A stretch of DNA of 64,000 nt from Streptomyces griseoruber. GTDB taxonomy: Bacteria > Actinomycetota > Actinomycetes > Streptomycetales > Streptomycetaceae. Below, piece by piece: positions 40,697 through 49,507 of this stretch (positions within the stretch are counted from its first letter, which is position 1; each line of letters starts with the position of its first letter). The DNA is taken from assembly GCF_001514205.1 (NCBI RefSeq), contig NZ_KQ948775.1, forward strand, positions 1-64,000. The letters are read 5' to 3'. Both the position numbers and the translations under genes were made by a program. The notes beneath the pieces are model-generated. The model was not told where the DNA came from and did no database searches. It was given only the letters and a program-made list of their open reading frames with translations.

Positions 40697-41227
40697 GTGA
40701 GCATCGACCCGTCCTCGATTCCGAACTTCGGGGGCCAGCAGCCCGAGCCGCAGGGACCGGCGGGCCCCGTAGTCCCGGATCAGGACCTCGTGAAGCAGCT
40801 CCTCGACCAGATGGAGCTGAAGTACGTCGTCGACGACGAGGGTGACCTCGCGGCGCCGTGGGAGGAGTTTCGTACGTACTTCATGTTCCGCGGCGAGGGT
40901 GACCAGGCGGTCTACTCGGTGCGGACGTTCTACGACCGGCCCCACCAGATCGACGACAAGCAGCCGCTGCTGGAGGCGATCGACGACTGGAACCGGCGCA
41001 CCCTGTGGCCCAAGGTCTACACGCACACCCACGACGACGGCACCGTCCGCCTCATCGGCGAGGCGCAGCTGCTGATCGGCGCCGGGGTGAACATCGAGCT
41101 GTTCGTCTCCTCCACGGTGAGCTGGGTGCGCGCGGCCATCGAGTTCGACAAGTGGCTGGTGGAGCAGCTGGGCCTGGAGAAGGACGTCGACGGCACGGAC
41201 GGCGAGCCCGAGGAGGGCGACGAGTAG
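40697..41227 (+). CDS. YbjN domain-containing protein
   Basis: 176 residues from a GTG at 40697 (GAAGGGA 8 bp upstream). The core (about 33-160) has the YbjN/type III secretion chaperone-like alpha-beta fold seen in many actinobacterial proteins: DQDLVKQLLDQMELKYVVDD, RPHQIDDKQPLLEAIDDWNR and LWPKVYTHTHDDGTVRLIGE. Acidic tail. Probably cytosolic; it may bind partner proteins, but no role is established. Alone on + after clpB with a strong terminator. Confidence 0.8.
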   Translation: MSIDPSSIPNFGGQQPEPQGPAGPVVPDQDLVKQLLDQMELKYVVDDEGDLAAPWEEFRTYFMFRGEGDQAVYSVRTFYDRPHQIDDKQPLLEAIDDWNRRTLWPKVYTHTHDDGTVRLIGEAQLLIGAGVNIELFVSSTVSWVRAAIEFDKWLVEQLGLEKDVDGTDGEPEEGDE

Positions 41228-41252
41228 GTCCCGCGACCGGCCCGTCCGTCAT

Positions 41253-41301
41253 GGCGGGGCCCCGTCCACAGGCTGTGGACGGGGCCCCGCCTGCCGTTTT
41301 T
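41253..41301 (+). terminator. Intrinsic terminator after the YbjN gene
   Basis: GGCGGGGCCCCGTCCACA and TGTGGACGGGGCCCCGCC form an 18-bp stem with a GGC loop, followed by TGCCGTTTTT. Confidence 0.92.
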
Positions 41302-41304
41302 CAG

Positions 41305-41449
41305 CCCGTGAGCGCCTTCAGCCGGGTCACCGAAGACGGCGTCGGGGATCGCGACCACGCCCGCGCGCTCCGGCGGGGAGCGGCAGAAGGCGAAACCGTC
41401 GTTCTCGCCGAGGGGGCGGATGTCCGTGGTGACCGTCCAGGAGTGCCGA
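41305..41449 (-). pseudogene. 3' fragment of an aminotransferase gene
   Basis: The minus strand reads TVTTDIRPLGENDGFAFCRS then PPERAGVVAIPDAVFGDP. This aligns with FITTDITPFGEKDAYAFCRA and LPERCGVVAIPNSVFYDD near the C-terminus of the intact aminotransferase at 47420. No start, no PLP lysine region, and the end is degenerate. Divergence from the intact copy is substantial, so it is an old duplicate or a remnant of a different aminotransferase. It marks the left flank of the malonate island. 41450-41603 holds nothing else I can support. Confidence 0.65.
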
Positions 41450-41603
41450 CGCCATCGCCCCGTCCACTACGGGAACGAGTGTGTGGATGCCGTGTCGAGC
41501 ACCGATGGAGGTGGGGTGGACCGATGCCCCGGAGCGGACCGATGCCTCGGAGCAAGCTCGGGCACCGACGTCGGCGCCCGGCTCACCCCACCGGCGATCG
41601 ACC

Positions 41604-42368
41604 TCATCCACCGACGATCGCCCGCAGCACCACATAGAACAGCGACGGTCCGAGAAGGCAGCCGACGCCCGTGTAGAAGGTGGCTGTCATGGCCCCGTAG
41701 GGGACCAGGCGCTTGTCGGTCGCCGCGAGGCCGCCGGCCACGCCGGAGGTGGTCCCCAGCAGTCCGCCGAAGGCCATGGCGGACTTCGGATTGTTCAGGC
41801 CGATCAGCGGGGCGATGAGCGGTGTGCCCACCATGACCACCACGGACTTGACCAGACCGGCCGCCACCGACAGGGCGATCACGTCCGAGCTCGCGCCCAC
41901 CGCCGTACCGGTCACCGGGCCGACGATGTAGGTGGCGGCGCCGGCCCCGATGGTCGCCAGGGATCTGGCGTCCGTGTAACCGAAGAGGGCCGCGACGACG
42001 GCCCCGACCACGAACGAGAGCAGGACGCCCAGCAGGATCGACAGCCCGCCGGACAGCCCGGCACGCCTGATCACCTTCAGGTCGACGCCGTAGGCGGTGG
42101 AGACGATCGCGAAGTCCCGGAGCATCGCGCCTCCCATCAGGCTCAGTCCGGAGAGCGCCGCGAAGTCGGCCAGGCCGTGCTGGCCGTCGGTCACGGTGCC
42201 GCCCCAGTAGGCAAGGACCAGGCCGAGGAGGATGGCGATGGCGGAGCCCTGCAGCCGACCGCGGGTCAGCTTCCTGGACAGCCACCCGCCGGCCAGCATC
42301 AGCGTGCCGACCACCGCGAAGGCCACGAGCAGGCCGTTGTCCGCCATGACGGAGGTGAACTGGTCCAT
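41604..42368 (-). CDS. madM: Malonate transporter subunit MadM
   Basis: 254 residues, about eight hydrophobic helices. The sequence matches the MadM subunit of the two-component malonate/sodium symporter of the Malonomonas type: FAALSGLSLMGGAMLRDFAI, GAATYIVGPVTGTAVGASSD, LGTTSGVAGGLAATDKRLVP, and a hydrophobic end FYVVLRAIVGG. It works with MadL, encoded 3 bp upstream. The pair supplies malonate to the fused decarboxylase/synthetase. Confidence 0.88.
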   Translation of the reverse strand: MDQFTSVMADNGLLVAFAVVGTLMLAGGWLSRKLTRGRLQGSAIAILLGLVLAYWGGTVTDGQHGLADFAALSGLSLMGGAMLRDFAIVSTAYGVDLKVIRRAGLSGGLSILLGVLLSFVVGAVVAALFGYTDARSLATIGAGAATYIVGPVTGTAVGASSDVIALSVAAGLVKSVVVMVGTPLIAPLIGLNNPKSAMAFGGLLGTTSGVAGGLAATDKRLVPYGAMTATFYTGVGCLLGPSLFYVVLRAIVGG

Positions 42369-42371
42369 GTC

Positions 42372-42806
42372 TCAGGCCTTCTGCTTCTCGTCCGAGGTCG
42401 GTGTCGTCAGTGGTTCCAGTGGCTCGCCCGGTTCGCCGATCCGCGCCATGGCGGGCACCACGGCGAACCCCAGTGCGGTGGCGCCGAGGCCCGCGAGGAT
42501 CGCCATCGGGCCGCCGGTGACCGCCTTGACCACGTTCTGCGCGGAGGCCATGGCGACGACGATCGGTATGTACATCGCGCTCCAGAACAGCACGCCCTGC
42601 TCGGAGGCCTCGGGAAACTTGTCCCTCCGGCGGAGTTGGTGGGTGACCAGGATGAGCAGGATCATGGCGAAGCCGACTCCGCCGACATTGGCGTCGACGC
42701 CGAGGGCGGTGCCGAGCAGTTCACCGAGGAGTGTGCCGGCGAGCATGCACACCGCGAGTGCTGCGACTCCGTAGATGACCATCGTCTTCTCCACACTGAG
42801 AGACAT
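42372..42806 (-). CDS. madL: Malonate transporter subunit MadL
   Basis: 144 residues with about four membrane helices (VIYGVAALAVCMLAGTLLGE; GVGFAMILLILVTHQLRRRD; GPMAILAGLGATALGFAVVP) and a polar C-terminal tail. MadL is the small partner of MadM; both are needed for malonate uptake. It lies between madM and the matA-matB fusion gene, all on the minus strand, 84 bp after the fusion stop. Probably one operon under MatR. Confidence 0.88.
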   Translation of the reverse strand: MSLSVEKTMVIYGVAALAVCMLAGTLLGELLGTALGVDANVGGVGFAMILLILVTHQLRRRDKFPEASEQGVLFWSAMYIPIVVAMASAQNVVKAVTGGPMAILAGLGATALGFAVVPAMARIGEPGEPLEPLTTPTSDEKQKA

Positions 42807-42890
42807 CGGGGGACGGTTGAGAACGGGGCCTTGCGGGGTGGGACGGAGAGGGGGGCCGGCCGGGGAGACCGTCCACGGCCGGCCGGGAGA

Positions 42891-45812
42891 TCAGGCGTCC
42901 TCGCCGGCGAACAGGTCGGCGTAGCGCTTGCGCAGTTCGGTCTTCTGCACCTTCCCCATCACATTGCGGGGCAGGGCGTCGACGACGCGCACCGCACGCG
43001 GGTGCTTGAACCGGGCGAGGTCCTTGGCGACGTGGTCCAGCAGTTCCGCCACCCGGGGCTGCTGGTCCGGGGCCGGTACGACGACGGCCACCACCGTCTC
43101 GCCGAAGTCCGGGTGGGGGACGCCGATCACGGCGGACTCCAGAACCGCGGGGTGGGCGTCGAGCAGTTCCTCGATCTCCTTGGGATAGATGTTGTAGCCC
43201 CCGGAGATCACCAGGTCCTTGCCCCGGCCGACGATGCACAGATGGCCGTCCTCGTCGACGCGGCCCAGGTCGCCGGTGATGAAGAAGCCGTCCTCGCGGA
43301 ACTCCGCAGCGGTCTTCTCCGGCAACTGCCAGTAGCCGGTGAAGACGTTCGGGCCGCGGACCTCGATGCTGCCGACCTCGCCGTCGGGCAGCGGCCGGCC
43401 GGTCTCACCGTCCACCACCCGGATCTCGGTGCCGGGGAGCGGCCTGCCGACGGTGCCGGGCTTGCGCGGTCCGTCGGCGTAGGGGTTGGTGGTGTTCATG
43501 CCGGTCTCGGTCATCCCGTAGCGCTCCAGGATGGCGTGGCCGGTGCGTGCTTCGAAGGCTTGGTGGTCGCTCGCGAGCAGCGGAGCCGAGCCGGAGACGA
43601 ACAGCCGCATCGAGGCGCAGACCTCGGGGGTGAGCCGGTCGTTCTTCAGCAGCCGGGTGTAGAAGGTGGGGACGCCCATGAGCACCGTGGCCCGGGGCAG
43701 CAGGCCGACGATCGTCTCGGCGTCGAACTTCGGCAGGTAGTACATGGAGGCGCCCGCCGTCAGCGTCATGTTCGCGGCGACGAAGAGCCCGTGGATGTGG
43801 AAGATCGGCAGGGCGTGGATCAGCCGGTCCTCTGCGGTGAACCGCCAGGCTTCCAGCAGGGCCCGGCAGTTGGAGGCGAGGTTGCCGTGGGAGAGCACCG
43901 CACCCTTGGAGCGCCCGGTGGTGCCGGAGGTGTAGAGGATCGCCGCCGGGTCGTCGGCCGATGCCTCGAAGACCTCCTCGTGCCGGCCGTCGCCGTCGAG
44001 GAGGGTGCCGTCGCCGGCGGTGCCCAGGGTCTCGACGACGAGCCCCTGCTCCGCGCGGTGCGCGTGCTCGGCCAGGCGGTCCGGAGAGCAGACCAGCACG
44101 CGGGGCTCGGCGTCGCCGATGAAGTACTCCATCTCGGCACCGGTGTAGGCGGTGTTGAGCGGCAGGAAGACGCCTCCGATCTGCAGGGTCGCCAGGTACA
44201 GCGCGATGGCCTCGGGAGACTTCTCCACCTGCATGGCGACCCGGTCACCGACGGTGACACCGTCGGCGACGAGACGCGCCGCGATCCGCCGCGCGGTCTC
44301 CGCGGTCTCGCGGTAGGTGATCCTCCGCCCGTCGGGCAGTTCGAAGAGCGCCTTGTCCGGCCGCCGCTCCACTTGCTCGGCGAAGGACCGGTGGATGGTC
44401 GTGAAGGGCGCCATCGGGGGTGTTCCTCTCTCGTCGTCCGATGTGGTGGACGCGTCCTGGGTGGGGGGAGCCGTCGGGGCATCCGGGAGGACGTCGCGCA
44501 GGGGCCGGCCCAGCGCCACGGTGCGGTGGCGGACGAAGTCCTCGTGCCGACGCTCCAACTGGCCCGGCTCGTAGCGGTAGTTGATCATCGCGCCGAAGGA
44601 CTGGCGCCAGGCCTCCGGTGAGGGGTTCGCCGGCCAGTTCAGCCGCCAGGCGGTGGCCCCGTTCCCCAGGTGGAAGCGGGCGACGGGGTCGAGGGGGCGC
44701 CCGTCGTCGCGCCGCTCGACCGCGATGTACCGGGCCAGCGCGGGCAGAAGCCGGGGACGGATCCGCTCGATGTCCTCCGCGCTGAGGTCCGCCGGCTCCC
44801 CCGCGGCGTCCACCTGCCCAAGAAGCAGCCGCAGATCGGCGTCCTGCTCGGCCTGCTCGCCGAGCCAACGCCGAAAGCCCGGGATGGGCGAGAGCGTGAC
44901 GAACTGCGCCAGGTGCGGCAGTTGCTCCCCCACCTGCTCGATGACCTGCTTGATGAGGAAGCTGCCGAAGGAGACGCCGACCAGGCCGTCCAGGGCGTTG
45001 TTGATCGAGTAGAGCGCTGCCGTGTCCGTCTCCGATGGGCTCAGCGCCGGGGCGGGCTCCAGCAGTGGGCCGATGCTGTCCGGCACACCGCGTACCAGAG
45101 CGACCTCCACGAAGATCAGTGGTATGTCCCCGGTGGCCGGGTGCAGGAAGGCGTAGACGCGGCGGTCCTCGGGCTGCAGACGACGGCGGAGCTCGGCCCT
45201 GCCCGCCATCGGGTGAACCTTCTCGTAGCGCAGCAGGTGTTCGTGCAGTACCGCCGGTGATTCCCAGGTGATCTCCTCCATGCGGAGGAAGCCACGGTTG
45301 AACCAGGAGGTGAGCAGATGATGGAAGTCGTGGTCGAGGACGCGCAGTTCCGGGTGACGGGGCGTCAGCCGACGCAGATCCGCGCGCATCCGGACCAGGT
45401 CGAGGGTGGCTCCGGATGCGTGGTTCATCCGGCGGAGCAGCTGCTGGCGGGCCGGCTCGACCACGTCGAAGAGCCGGACCAGCTCCTGTCCGCCCGCGGA
45501 TCCGGAGTTCCTCGCGTGCTCCCAGCGACCGAAGGCGGCGCGGACCTGCTCGGCGTCGACGTCGTAGGCCGTGGTGACGTGGGTGAAGAAGGCGAGCCTG
45601 CCGGTGTCGTCGAGCGCGTCGTAGGCGGTCAGGGCCCGGGCGGCGACCGCCCGCATCGAGGCTTCGCCCACGTCGCTCATCAGGACTTCGCAGGCGGCGA
45701 GCAGTTGGTCCAGCGGGGTGTCGTGGCCTGGTGCGGTCGCGGCGTCCCCGCCGCGCCGTCGTCCGAGCGCCTGGAAAAGCTCGGTCAGCAGCCAACCGTC
45801 ATGACGTCCCAT
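42891..45812 (-). CDS. matAB: Malonyl-CoA decarboxylase / malonyl-CoA synthetase in-frame fusion (MatA-MatB)
   Basis: 973 residues from ATG 45812 (CAGGAG 5 bp upstream); the frame is open to 45890 but that part overlaps the operators. Residues about 1-455 are malonyl-CoA decarboxylase (LRVLDHDFHHLLTSWFNRGF; GVSFGSFLIKQVIEQ; TLSPIPGF; VARFHLGNGATAWRLNW). A Ser/Thr/Pro/Asp linker (about 456-482) follows. About 483-973 is the acyl-CoA synthetase MatB (ILYTSGTTGRSKGAVLSHGN; ERYGMTETGMNT; FITGDLGRVDEDGH; NVMGKVQKTELRKRY). Net reaction: malonate + CoA + ATP to acetyl-CoA + CO2. An internal ribosome site and ATG at about 44414 could also yield MatB alone. Confidence 0.88.
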   Translation of the reverse strand: MGRHDGWLLTELFQALGRRRGGDAATAPGHDTPLDQLLAACEVLMSDVGEASMRAVAARALTAYDALDDTGRLAFFTHVTTAYDVDAEQVRAAFGRWEHARNSGSAGGQELVRLFDVVEPARQQLLRRMNHASGATLDLVRMRADLRRLTPRHPELRVLDHDFHHLLTSWFNRGFLRMEEITWESPAVLHEHLLRYEKVHPMAGRAELRRRLQPEDRRVYAFLHPATGDIPLIFVEVALVRGVPDSIGPLLEPAPALSPSETDTAALYSINNALDGLVGVSFGSFLIKQVIEQVGEQLPHLAQFVTLSPIPGFRRWLGEQAEQDADLRLLLGQVDAAGEPADLSAEDIERIRPRLLPALARYIAVERRDDGRPLDPVARFHLGNGATAWRLNWPANPSPEAWRQSFGAMINYRYEPGQLERRHEDFVRHRTVALGRPLRDVLPDAPTAPPTQDASTTSDDERGTPPMAPFTTIHRSFAEQVERRPDKALFELPDGRRITYRETAETARRIAARLVADGVTVGDRVAMQVEKSPEAIALYLATLQIGGVFLPLNTAYTGAEMEYFIGDAEPRVLVCSPDRLAEHAHRAEQGLVVETLGTAGDGTLLDGDGRHEEVFEASADDPAAILYTSGTTGRSKGAVLSHGNLASNCRALLEAWRFTAEDRLIHALPIFHIHGLFVAANMTLTAGASMYYLPKFDAETIVGLLPRATVLMGVPTFYTRLLKNDRLTPEVCASMRLFVSGSAPLLASDHQAFEARTGHAILERYGMTETGMNTTNPYADGPRKPGTVGRPLPGTEIRVVDGETGRPLPDGEVGSIEVRGPNVFTGYWQLPEKTAAEFREDGFFITGDLGRVDEDGHLCIVGRGKDLVISGGYNIYPKEIEELLDAHPAVLESAVIGVPHPDFGETVVAVVVPAPDQQPRVAELLDHVAKDLARFKHPRAVRVVDALPRNVMGKVQKTELRKRYADLFAGEDA

Positions 45813-45848
45813 CCCGCTCCTGCCCCACGCGTCTGGTTGCGGCCGGAT

Positions 45849-45882
45849 TTCATATCTATGAAGCGGCATGTTGTATATAACA
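45849..45882. promoter_or_regulatory. Two MatR-type operators
   Basis: TTCATATCTATGAA (45849-45862) and TGTTGTATATAACA (45869-45882) are AT-rich inverted repeats, 20 bp apart, in the divergent matAB/matR promoter. The second resembles the TTGTATACAA-type site known for rhizobial MatR. Confidence 0.7.
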
Positions 45883-45944
45883 GCCCCCATGTGGGATGCG
45901 CCAGGCCTTGGGCGGGATGGATAATGCGGGCACTGGAGGTGTCC

Positions 45945-46622
45945 ATGGTTCGAGTCCCGGAATCACAGCGCGTGCGGGACGCGCTCGAGAATGCGGTCAT
46001 CGACGGCCGCTACCGACCCGGTGAACGCCTGGATCCGATCCAGCTCGAACAGGAGTTCGGGTGCTCTCGTACGCCGATCCGGGAGGCCCTCCAGGCGCTG
46101 GAGCGCTCCGGGCTGGTGCAGATCCGTCCCAAACGCGGCACCTATGTCACCGAGTTGAGCATCTCCGAGCTGGCCGAACGCTTCGAGGTCATGGCCGAGC
46201 TCGAAGGAATGGCGGCACGGCTCGCCGCCCGTCGCATCGAGCGGGAGTCGCTGGACGAGCTCGAACAGGCCCTACGGGAATGCGAGAAGCACGCCACGGC
46301 CGGCGACGCCGACAGCTACTACTACGCCAACGCGTGGTTCCACGGCATCGTCTACGACTCCTGCGGCAACGAGTACCTGCGGCACCAGGCCCATGCGCTC
46401 AAGCGAGCCCTGCAACCGTACCGTCGGCTGCAACTGCGCGTGCCGGACCGCATGCGGCGATCACTGGCCGAGCACCGTGAGATCGCCGACGCCATCGCCG
46501 GCGGCGACGCCGAGACCGCGGAGAACGCCGCCCGCGACCACGTGCTCGTCCAGGTCAAGGAGTTCAGCCAGCTGGTGCGGACTTGGAGACAACTGACGGG
46601 GCCGACACGCGGCACCGGGTGA
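45945..46622 (+). CDS. matR: GntR/FadR-family regulator of malonate genes
   Basis: 225 residues from ATG 45945 (GGAGG 5 bp upstream; ATG 45924 is possible). Winged helix at about 5-72 (LEQEFGCSRTPIREALQALE; RPKRGTYVTEL), then a helical FCD effector domain (about 78-205; YYANAWFHGIVYDSCGNEYL with the metal-binding-type His, and EHREIADAIAGGDAETAENA). Divergent from the matAB fusion and next to two AT-rich palindromes. MatR in rhizobia is released by malonate; the same is inferred here. Confidence 0.87.
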   Translation: MVRVPESQRVRDALENAVIDGRYRPGERLDPIQLEQEFGCSRTPIREALQALERSGLVQIRPKRGTYVTELSISELAERFEVMAELEGMAARLAARRIERESLDELEQALRECEKHATAGDADSYYYANAWFHGIVYDSCGNEYLRHQAHALKRALQPYRRLQLRVPDRMRRSLAEHREIADAIAGGDAETAENAARDHVLVQVKEFSQLVRTWRQLTGPTRGTG

Positions 46623-46719
46623 AACGGGATGCGCCGGCACGGCGTGCTGCCCGGGCCGACCCCTGCCCCGATCATGGAACGCCGGCTGACCGGCCGCGCG
46701 CCCTCCGGCTCGGCCCGGG

Positions 46720-47160
46720 CCGCAGCCGCCCGTCATGCCCCCCTCGGACGACGCATCCCGCCGGTCGGTCGGGGCGTCGACGACCGTGGCACGGTTGCGC
46801 GCACTCACCGAGTGGGCGGGGCACGACGGCCGCCCCGTGACGGCGACGGGACGGCCGCGGATGGCGGATGCCCGCGATGGCCGATCCGGTGCTCTTCGAC
46901 GTCGACCCCTCCGACGCCGGACCCGAGCTGCTCGCGGACATGCCGCCGGAGCCCGCGGAGCCCATGGGCGGCGCGGGAGCGTGCCGACGCCTGTGAGGAG
47001 CCGGCCGCCGGGCCGGTCGGCTCATCCGTCTCACCGAGCTCGGCACCCGGGCCGTACGACGGCTGTTGCTCGCTGTCGGCAGGAAAGCGCCGCTGGTCGG
47101 TGATCCGGCCCAGGCGCCGGCGGCCGGTCTGCCGGATCACGTCCCGCGGCGAGCGAGAAG
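46720..47160 (+). pseudogene. Frameshifted remnant of a conserved Streptomyces protein
   Basis: Three consecutive pieces in different + frames look like one protein: ASTTVARLRALTEWAGHDGR and PVTATGRPRMADARD (46775-46880), DPVLFDVDPSDAGPELLADM (about 46885-46945), and RLIRLTELGTRAVRRLLLAV with GRKAPLVGDPAQAPAAGL (about 47015-47130). The pattern recalls large actinobacterial proteins with a VTxxGxLRxADAR helix-turn-helix-like motif. At least two frameshifts and missing segments make it a pseudogene. The rest of 46623-47419 contains no intact gene. Confidence 0.55.
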
Positions 47161-47419
47161 CCGCACTGCGGCTCCGGGGACAGCGGCTCTCGCCGCACCG
47201 GCGCGTGCGGCGCCGGGGCGCCAGTGACATGACCGACGCCCAGCGGCCGCCGGTGCCGGCTGGGAATCCGCTCCAGCGCGTGCAGGCTCCGACCAGCGGC
47301 GCCGCCCAGTGCCCGCAGGCGGGGAGGGCGGGACGGGCGACGGCACGGAGCCGGAAAACGGACGGAGCCGGAAAACGAGCGCAACTCGGCCGAGCGGCGG
47401 GGACCGGCGCGGCGCGCGT

Positions 47420-48607
47420 TCAGGACGCCAGGCGCCGCAGGCGGCCCGCGGCCTCGTCGAGAACGTCGTCCCTCTTGCAGAAGGCGAAGCGGACCTGGCT
47501 GCGGCCGGCGTCGGGGTCGTCGTAGAAGACGGAGTTGGGGATGGCGACGACGCCGCAGCGTTCGGGGAGGGCGCGGCAGAAGGCGTAGGCGTCCTTCTCG
47601 CCGAAGGGCGTGATGTCGGTGGTGATGAAGTACGTGCCCTGGGGCTGGTAGACCACGAACCCGGCCGCGCGCAGGCCGTCGCCGAGCAGGTCGCGCTTGC
47701 GACGGAGGTCGGCGCGGAAGCCGTCGAAGTACGAGTCCGGCAGCCGCAGCGCCTCGGCGATCGCGTACTGGAACGGGCCCGCGCTGACGTAGGTCAGGAA
47801 CTGCTTGACCGTCCGGACGGCGCTCACGAGTTCCCGGGCGCCGGTCACCCAGCCGACCTTCCAGCCCGTGAAGGAGAAGGTCTTGCCGGCGGAGCCGATC
47901 GTCACCGTGCGCTCGCGCATCCCGGGCAGGGTGGCCAGCGGGATGTGTTCCGCCTCGTCGAACACCAGGTGCTCGTACACCTCGTCCGTGACGACCAGCA
48001 GATCCCGCTCCACCGCCAGCTCGGCGATCGCGGTCAGCTCCTCGCGGGTGAGGACCGTGCCGGTCGGGTTGTGCGGAGTGTTGATCAGCAGCAGCCGGGT
48101 GCGGTCCGTGACCGCGTCGCGCAGCTCGTCCAGGTCCAGGCGGAACCGGGCCTGCCCGGGGTCCGGGCGCAGGGTGACCGGCACGCGCGAGGCGCCCGCC
48201 ATGGCGATGCAGGCGGCGTAGGAGTCGTAGTACGGCTCCAGGGCCACCACCTCGTCGCCCGGCTCCAGCAGGGCCAGCAGGGTGGCCGCGATGGCCTCCG
48301 TGGCGCCCGCGGTGACCAGGACCTCGGTGTCGGGGTCGCAGGACAGTCCGTAGCGGCGGGCCTGGTGCAGGGCGATCGCCGTGCGCAGCTCGGGAACGCC
48401 CGGACCCGGCGGGTACTGGTTGCCGCGCCCGTCCCGCAGCGCCCGCACCGCCGCCTCCCGGACCTCCTCGGGGCCGTCCTGGTCGGGGAAGCCCTGCCCG
48501 AGGTTGATGGACCCGGTCGCCACCGCCAGGGCGGACATCTCGGCGAAGATCGTCGTCCCGAAGTCGGCGAGACGGCGGTTGAGGAAGGGGCGTGAACTGG
48601 AGGTCAT
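47420..48607 (-). CDS. PLP-dependent class I aminotransferase
   Basis: 395 residues from ATG 48607 (CAGGA 8 bp upstream; ATG 48616 is possible). Fold type I features: INLGQGFPDQDGPEEVREAA, NTPHNPTGTVLTREEL, DEVYEHLVFD and the PLP lysine in GSAGKTFSFTGWKVGW (about 237). The C-terminus GVVAIPNSVFYDDPDAGRSQ matches kynurenine/methionine-type and DapC-like aminotransferases; the substrate is not decided by sequence. A kynurenine-aminotransferase-like role is possible, given kynA/kynU 10 kb away, but they are not linked. Monocistronic. Confidence 0.87.
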   Translation of the reverse strand: MTSSSRPFLNRRLADFGTTIFAEMSALAVATGSINLGQGFPDQDGPEEVREAAVRALRDGRGNQYPPGPGVPELRTAIALHQARRYGLSCDPDTEVLVTAGATEAIAATLLALLEPGDEVVALEPYYDSYAACIAMAGASRVPVTLRPDPGQARFRLDLDELRDAVTDRTRLLLINTPHNPTGTVLTREELTAIAELAVERDLLVVTDEVYEHLVFDEAEHIPLATLPGMRERTVTIGSAGKTFSFTGWKVGWVTGARELVSAVRTVKQFLTYVSAGPFQYAIAEALRLPDSYFDGFRADLRRKRDLLGDGLRAAGFVVYQPQGTYFITTDITPFGEKDAYAFCRALPERCGVVAIPNSVFYDDPDAGRSQVRFAFCKRDDVLDEAAGRLRRLAS

Positions 48608-48757
48608 GCCGGTCATCCTGCGCCGAAGCTCTGGAGTTCCTCAAGTGTGCTTTGGCAGGTGAGACGGGCGGGCATCCCCCGTTCACGCAAGCGCTCGGGC
48701 GCTGCGCGAGGCGCCCACGGGGGGCCGCTTCGGGGGATTCGGAAGGAGGGTGACGCC

Positions 48758-49159
48758 ATGATCGTGGGCATCATCCTGGCGGTGATCGCAGTGCTCTTCG
48801 TGGCGGTGCTCGTCGGCAACGCCCGCCGCAGGAGCCACAGGCACCCCTACGGCCGTCCGGTGCGGTCGTACGGCGGCTCGGCGAGCCGCGGCCACTCCGG
48901 CAGCAGGTCCAGCGGCTCGGGCAGCGGCGCCGACACGGCCGCCGCGAGCTGGTGGGTGTTCGGCAGCGACAGCGGCTCGTCGTCCGGCGGCCACTCGGGC
49001 CACCACGGCCACTCGGGCCACCACGGCCATTCGGGTGACTCCGGCGGCCACTCGGGCCACTCCTGCGGTGGCGGTTCGTCGTGCGGCGGCGGGTCGTCCT
49101 GCGGCGGGGGCGGCGGCGGGTGCGGCGGAGGAGGCGGCGGATGCGGCGGAGGCAGCTGA
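48758..49159 (+). CDS. Small membrane-anchored protein with Gly/His/Cys-rich tail
   Basis: 133 residues with AAGGAGGG before the ATG. Residues 1-22 form one membrane helix (MIVGIILAVIAVLFVAVLVG), then a basic segment (NARRRSHRHPYGRPVRSYGG). Serine/glycine repeats follow, then His-rich HSGHHGHSGHHGHSG and a tail of CGGG units (SCGGGSSCGGGSSCGGG and onward). The His and Cys clusters suggest metal binding or disulfide cross-linking. Orientation and function unknown. Such Gly-Cys tails occur in other Streptomyces membrane proteins. Confidence 0.72.
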   Translation: MIVGIILAVIAVLFVAVLVGNARRRSHRHPYGRPVRSYGGSASRGHSGSRSSGSGSGADTAAASWWVFGSDSGSSSGGHSGHHGHSGHHGHSGDSGGHSGHSCGGGSSCGGGSSCGGGGGGCGGGGGGCGGGS

Positions 49160-49198
49160 CACGGGGCAGCTGAGCTCCCCGAGGGGGAGCCGCATCCG

Positions 49199-49237
49199 GA
49201 CCGCGGGGCCCGCCCCTGACCAGGGCGCCCCGCGGTC
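49199..49237 (+). terminator. Terminator hairpin
   Basis: GACCGCGGGGC and GCCCCGCGGTC form an 11-bp stem with a GC-rich 17-nt loop, 40 bp after the Gly/Cys-rich gene. The rest of 49160-49507 looks like the promoter region of the next gene; I see no ORF there. Confidence 0.65.
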
Positions 49238-49507
49238 GCACCATGTCTCGGGGGCGTGCGCCGGGCCTGTCCGGCGCACGCTGTGGTTGAACAATTGAGC
49301 TGTGGAGCCCCCTGAGGGATGGAAACCCCACGAAGTTGGGTAAAAACGCTGTGGCGTCGCCACCGTTCATGATTCCCTCTACATCACCAACGCAGCCCCT
49401 CGGCCCCCTACGGACATTCCGTGAGGACGTCGCTCCCGGACCGGGCCGGCCGGGGCCGGGGTGCGTCACCCGCGCCCTCCCTCCTTGCGTCTTCGCGGAG
49501 CCGATCC

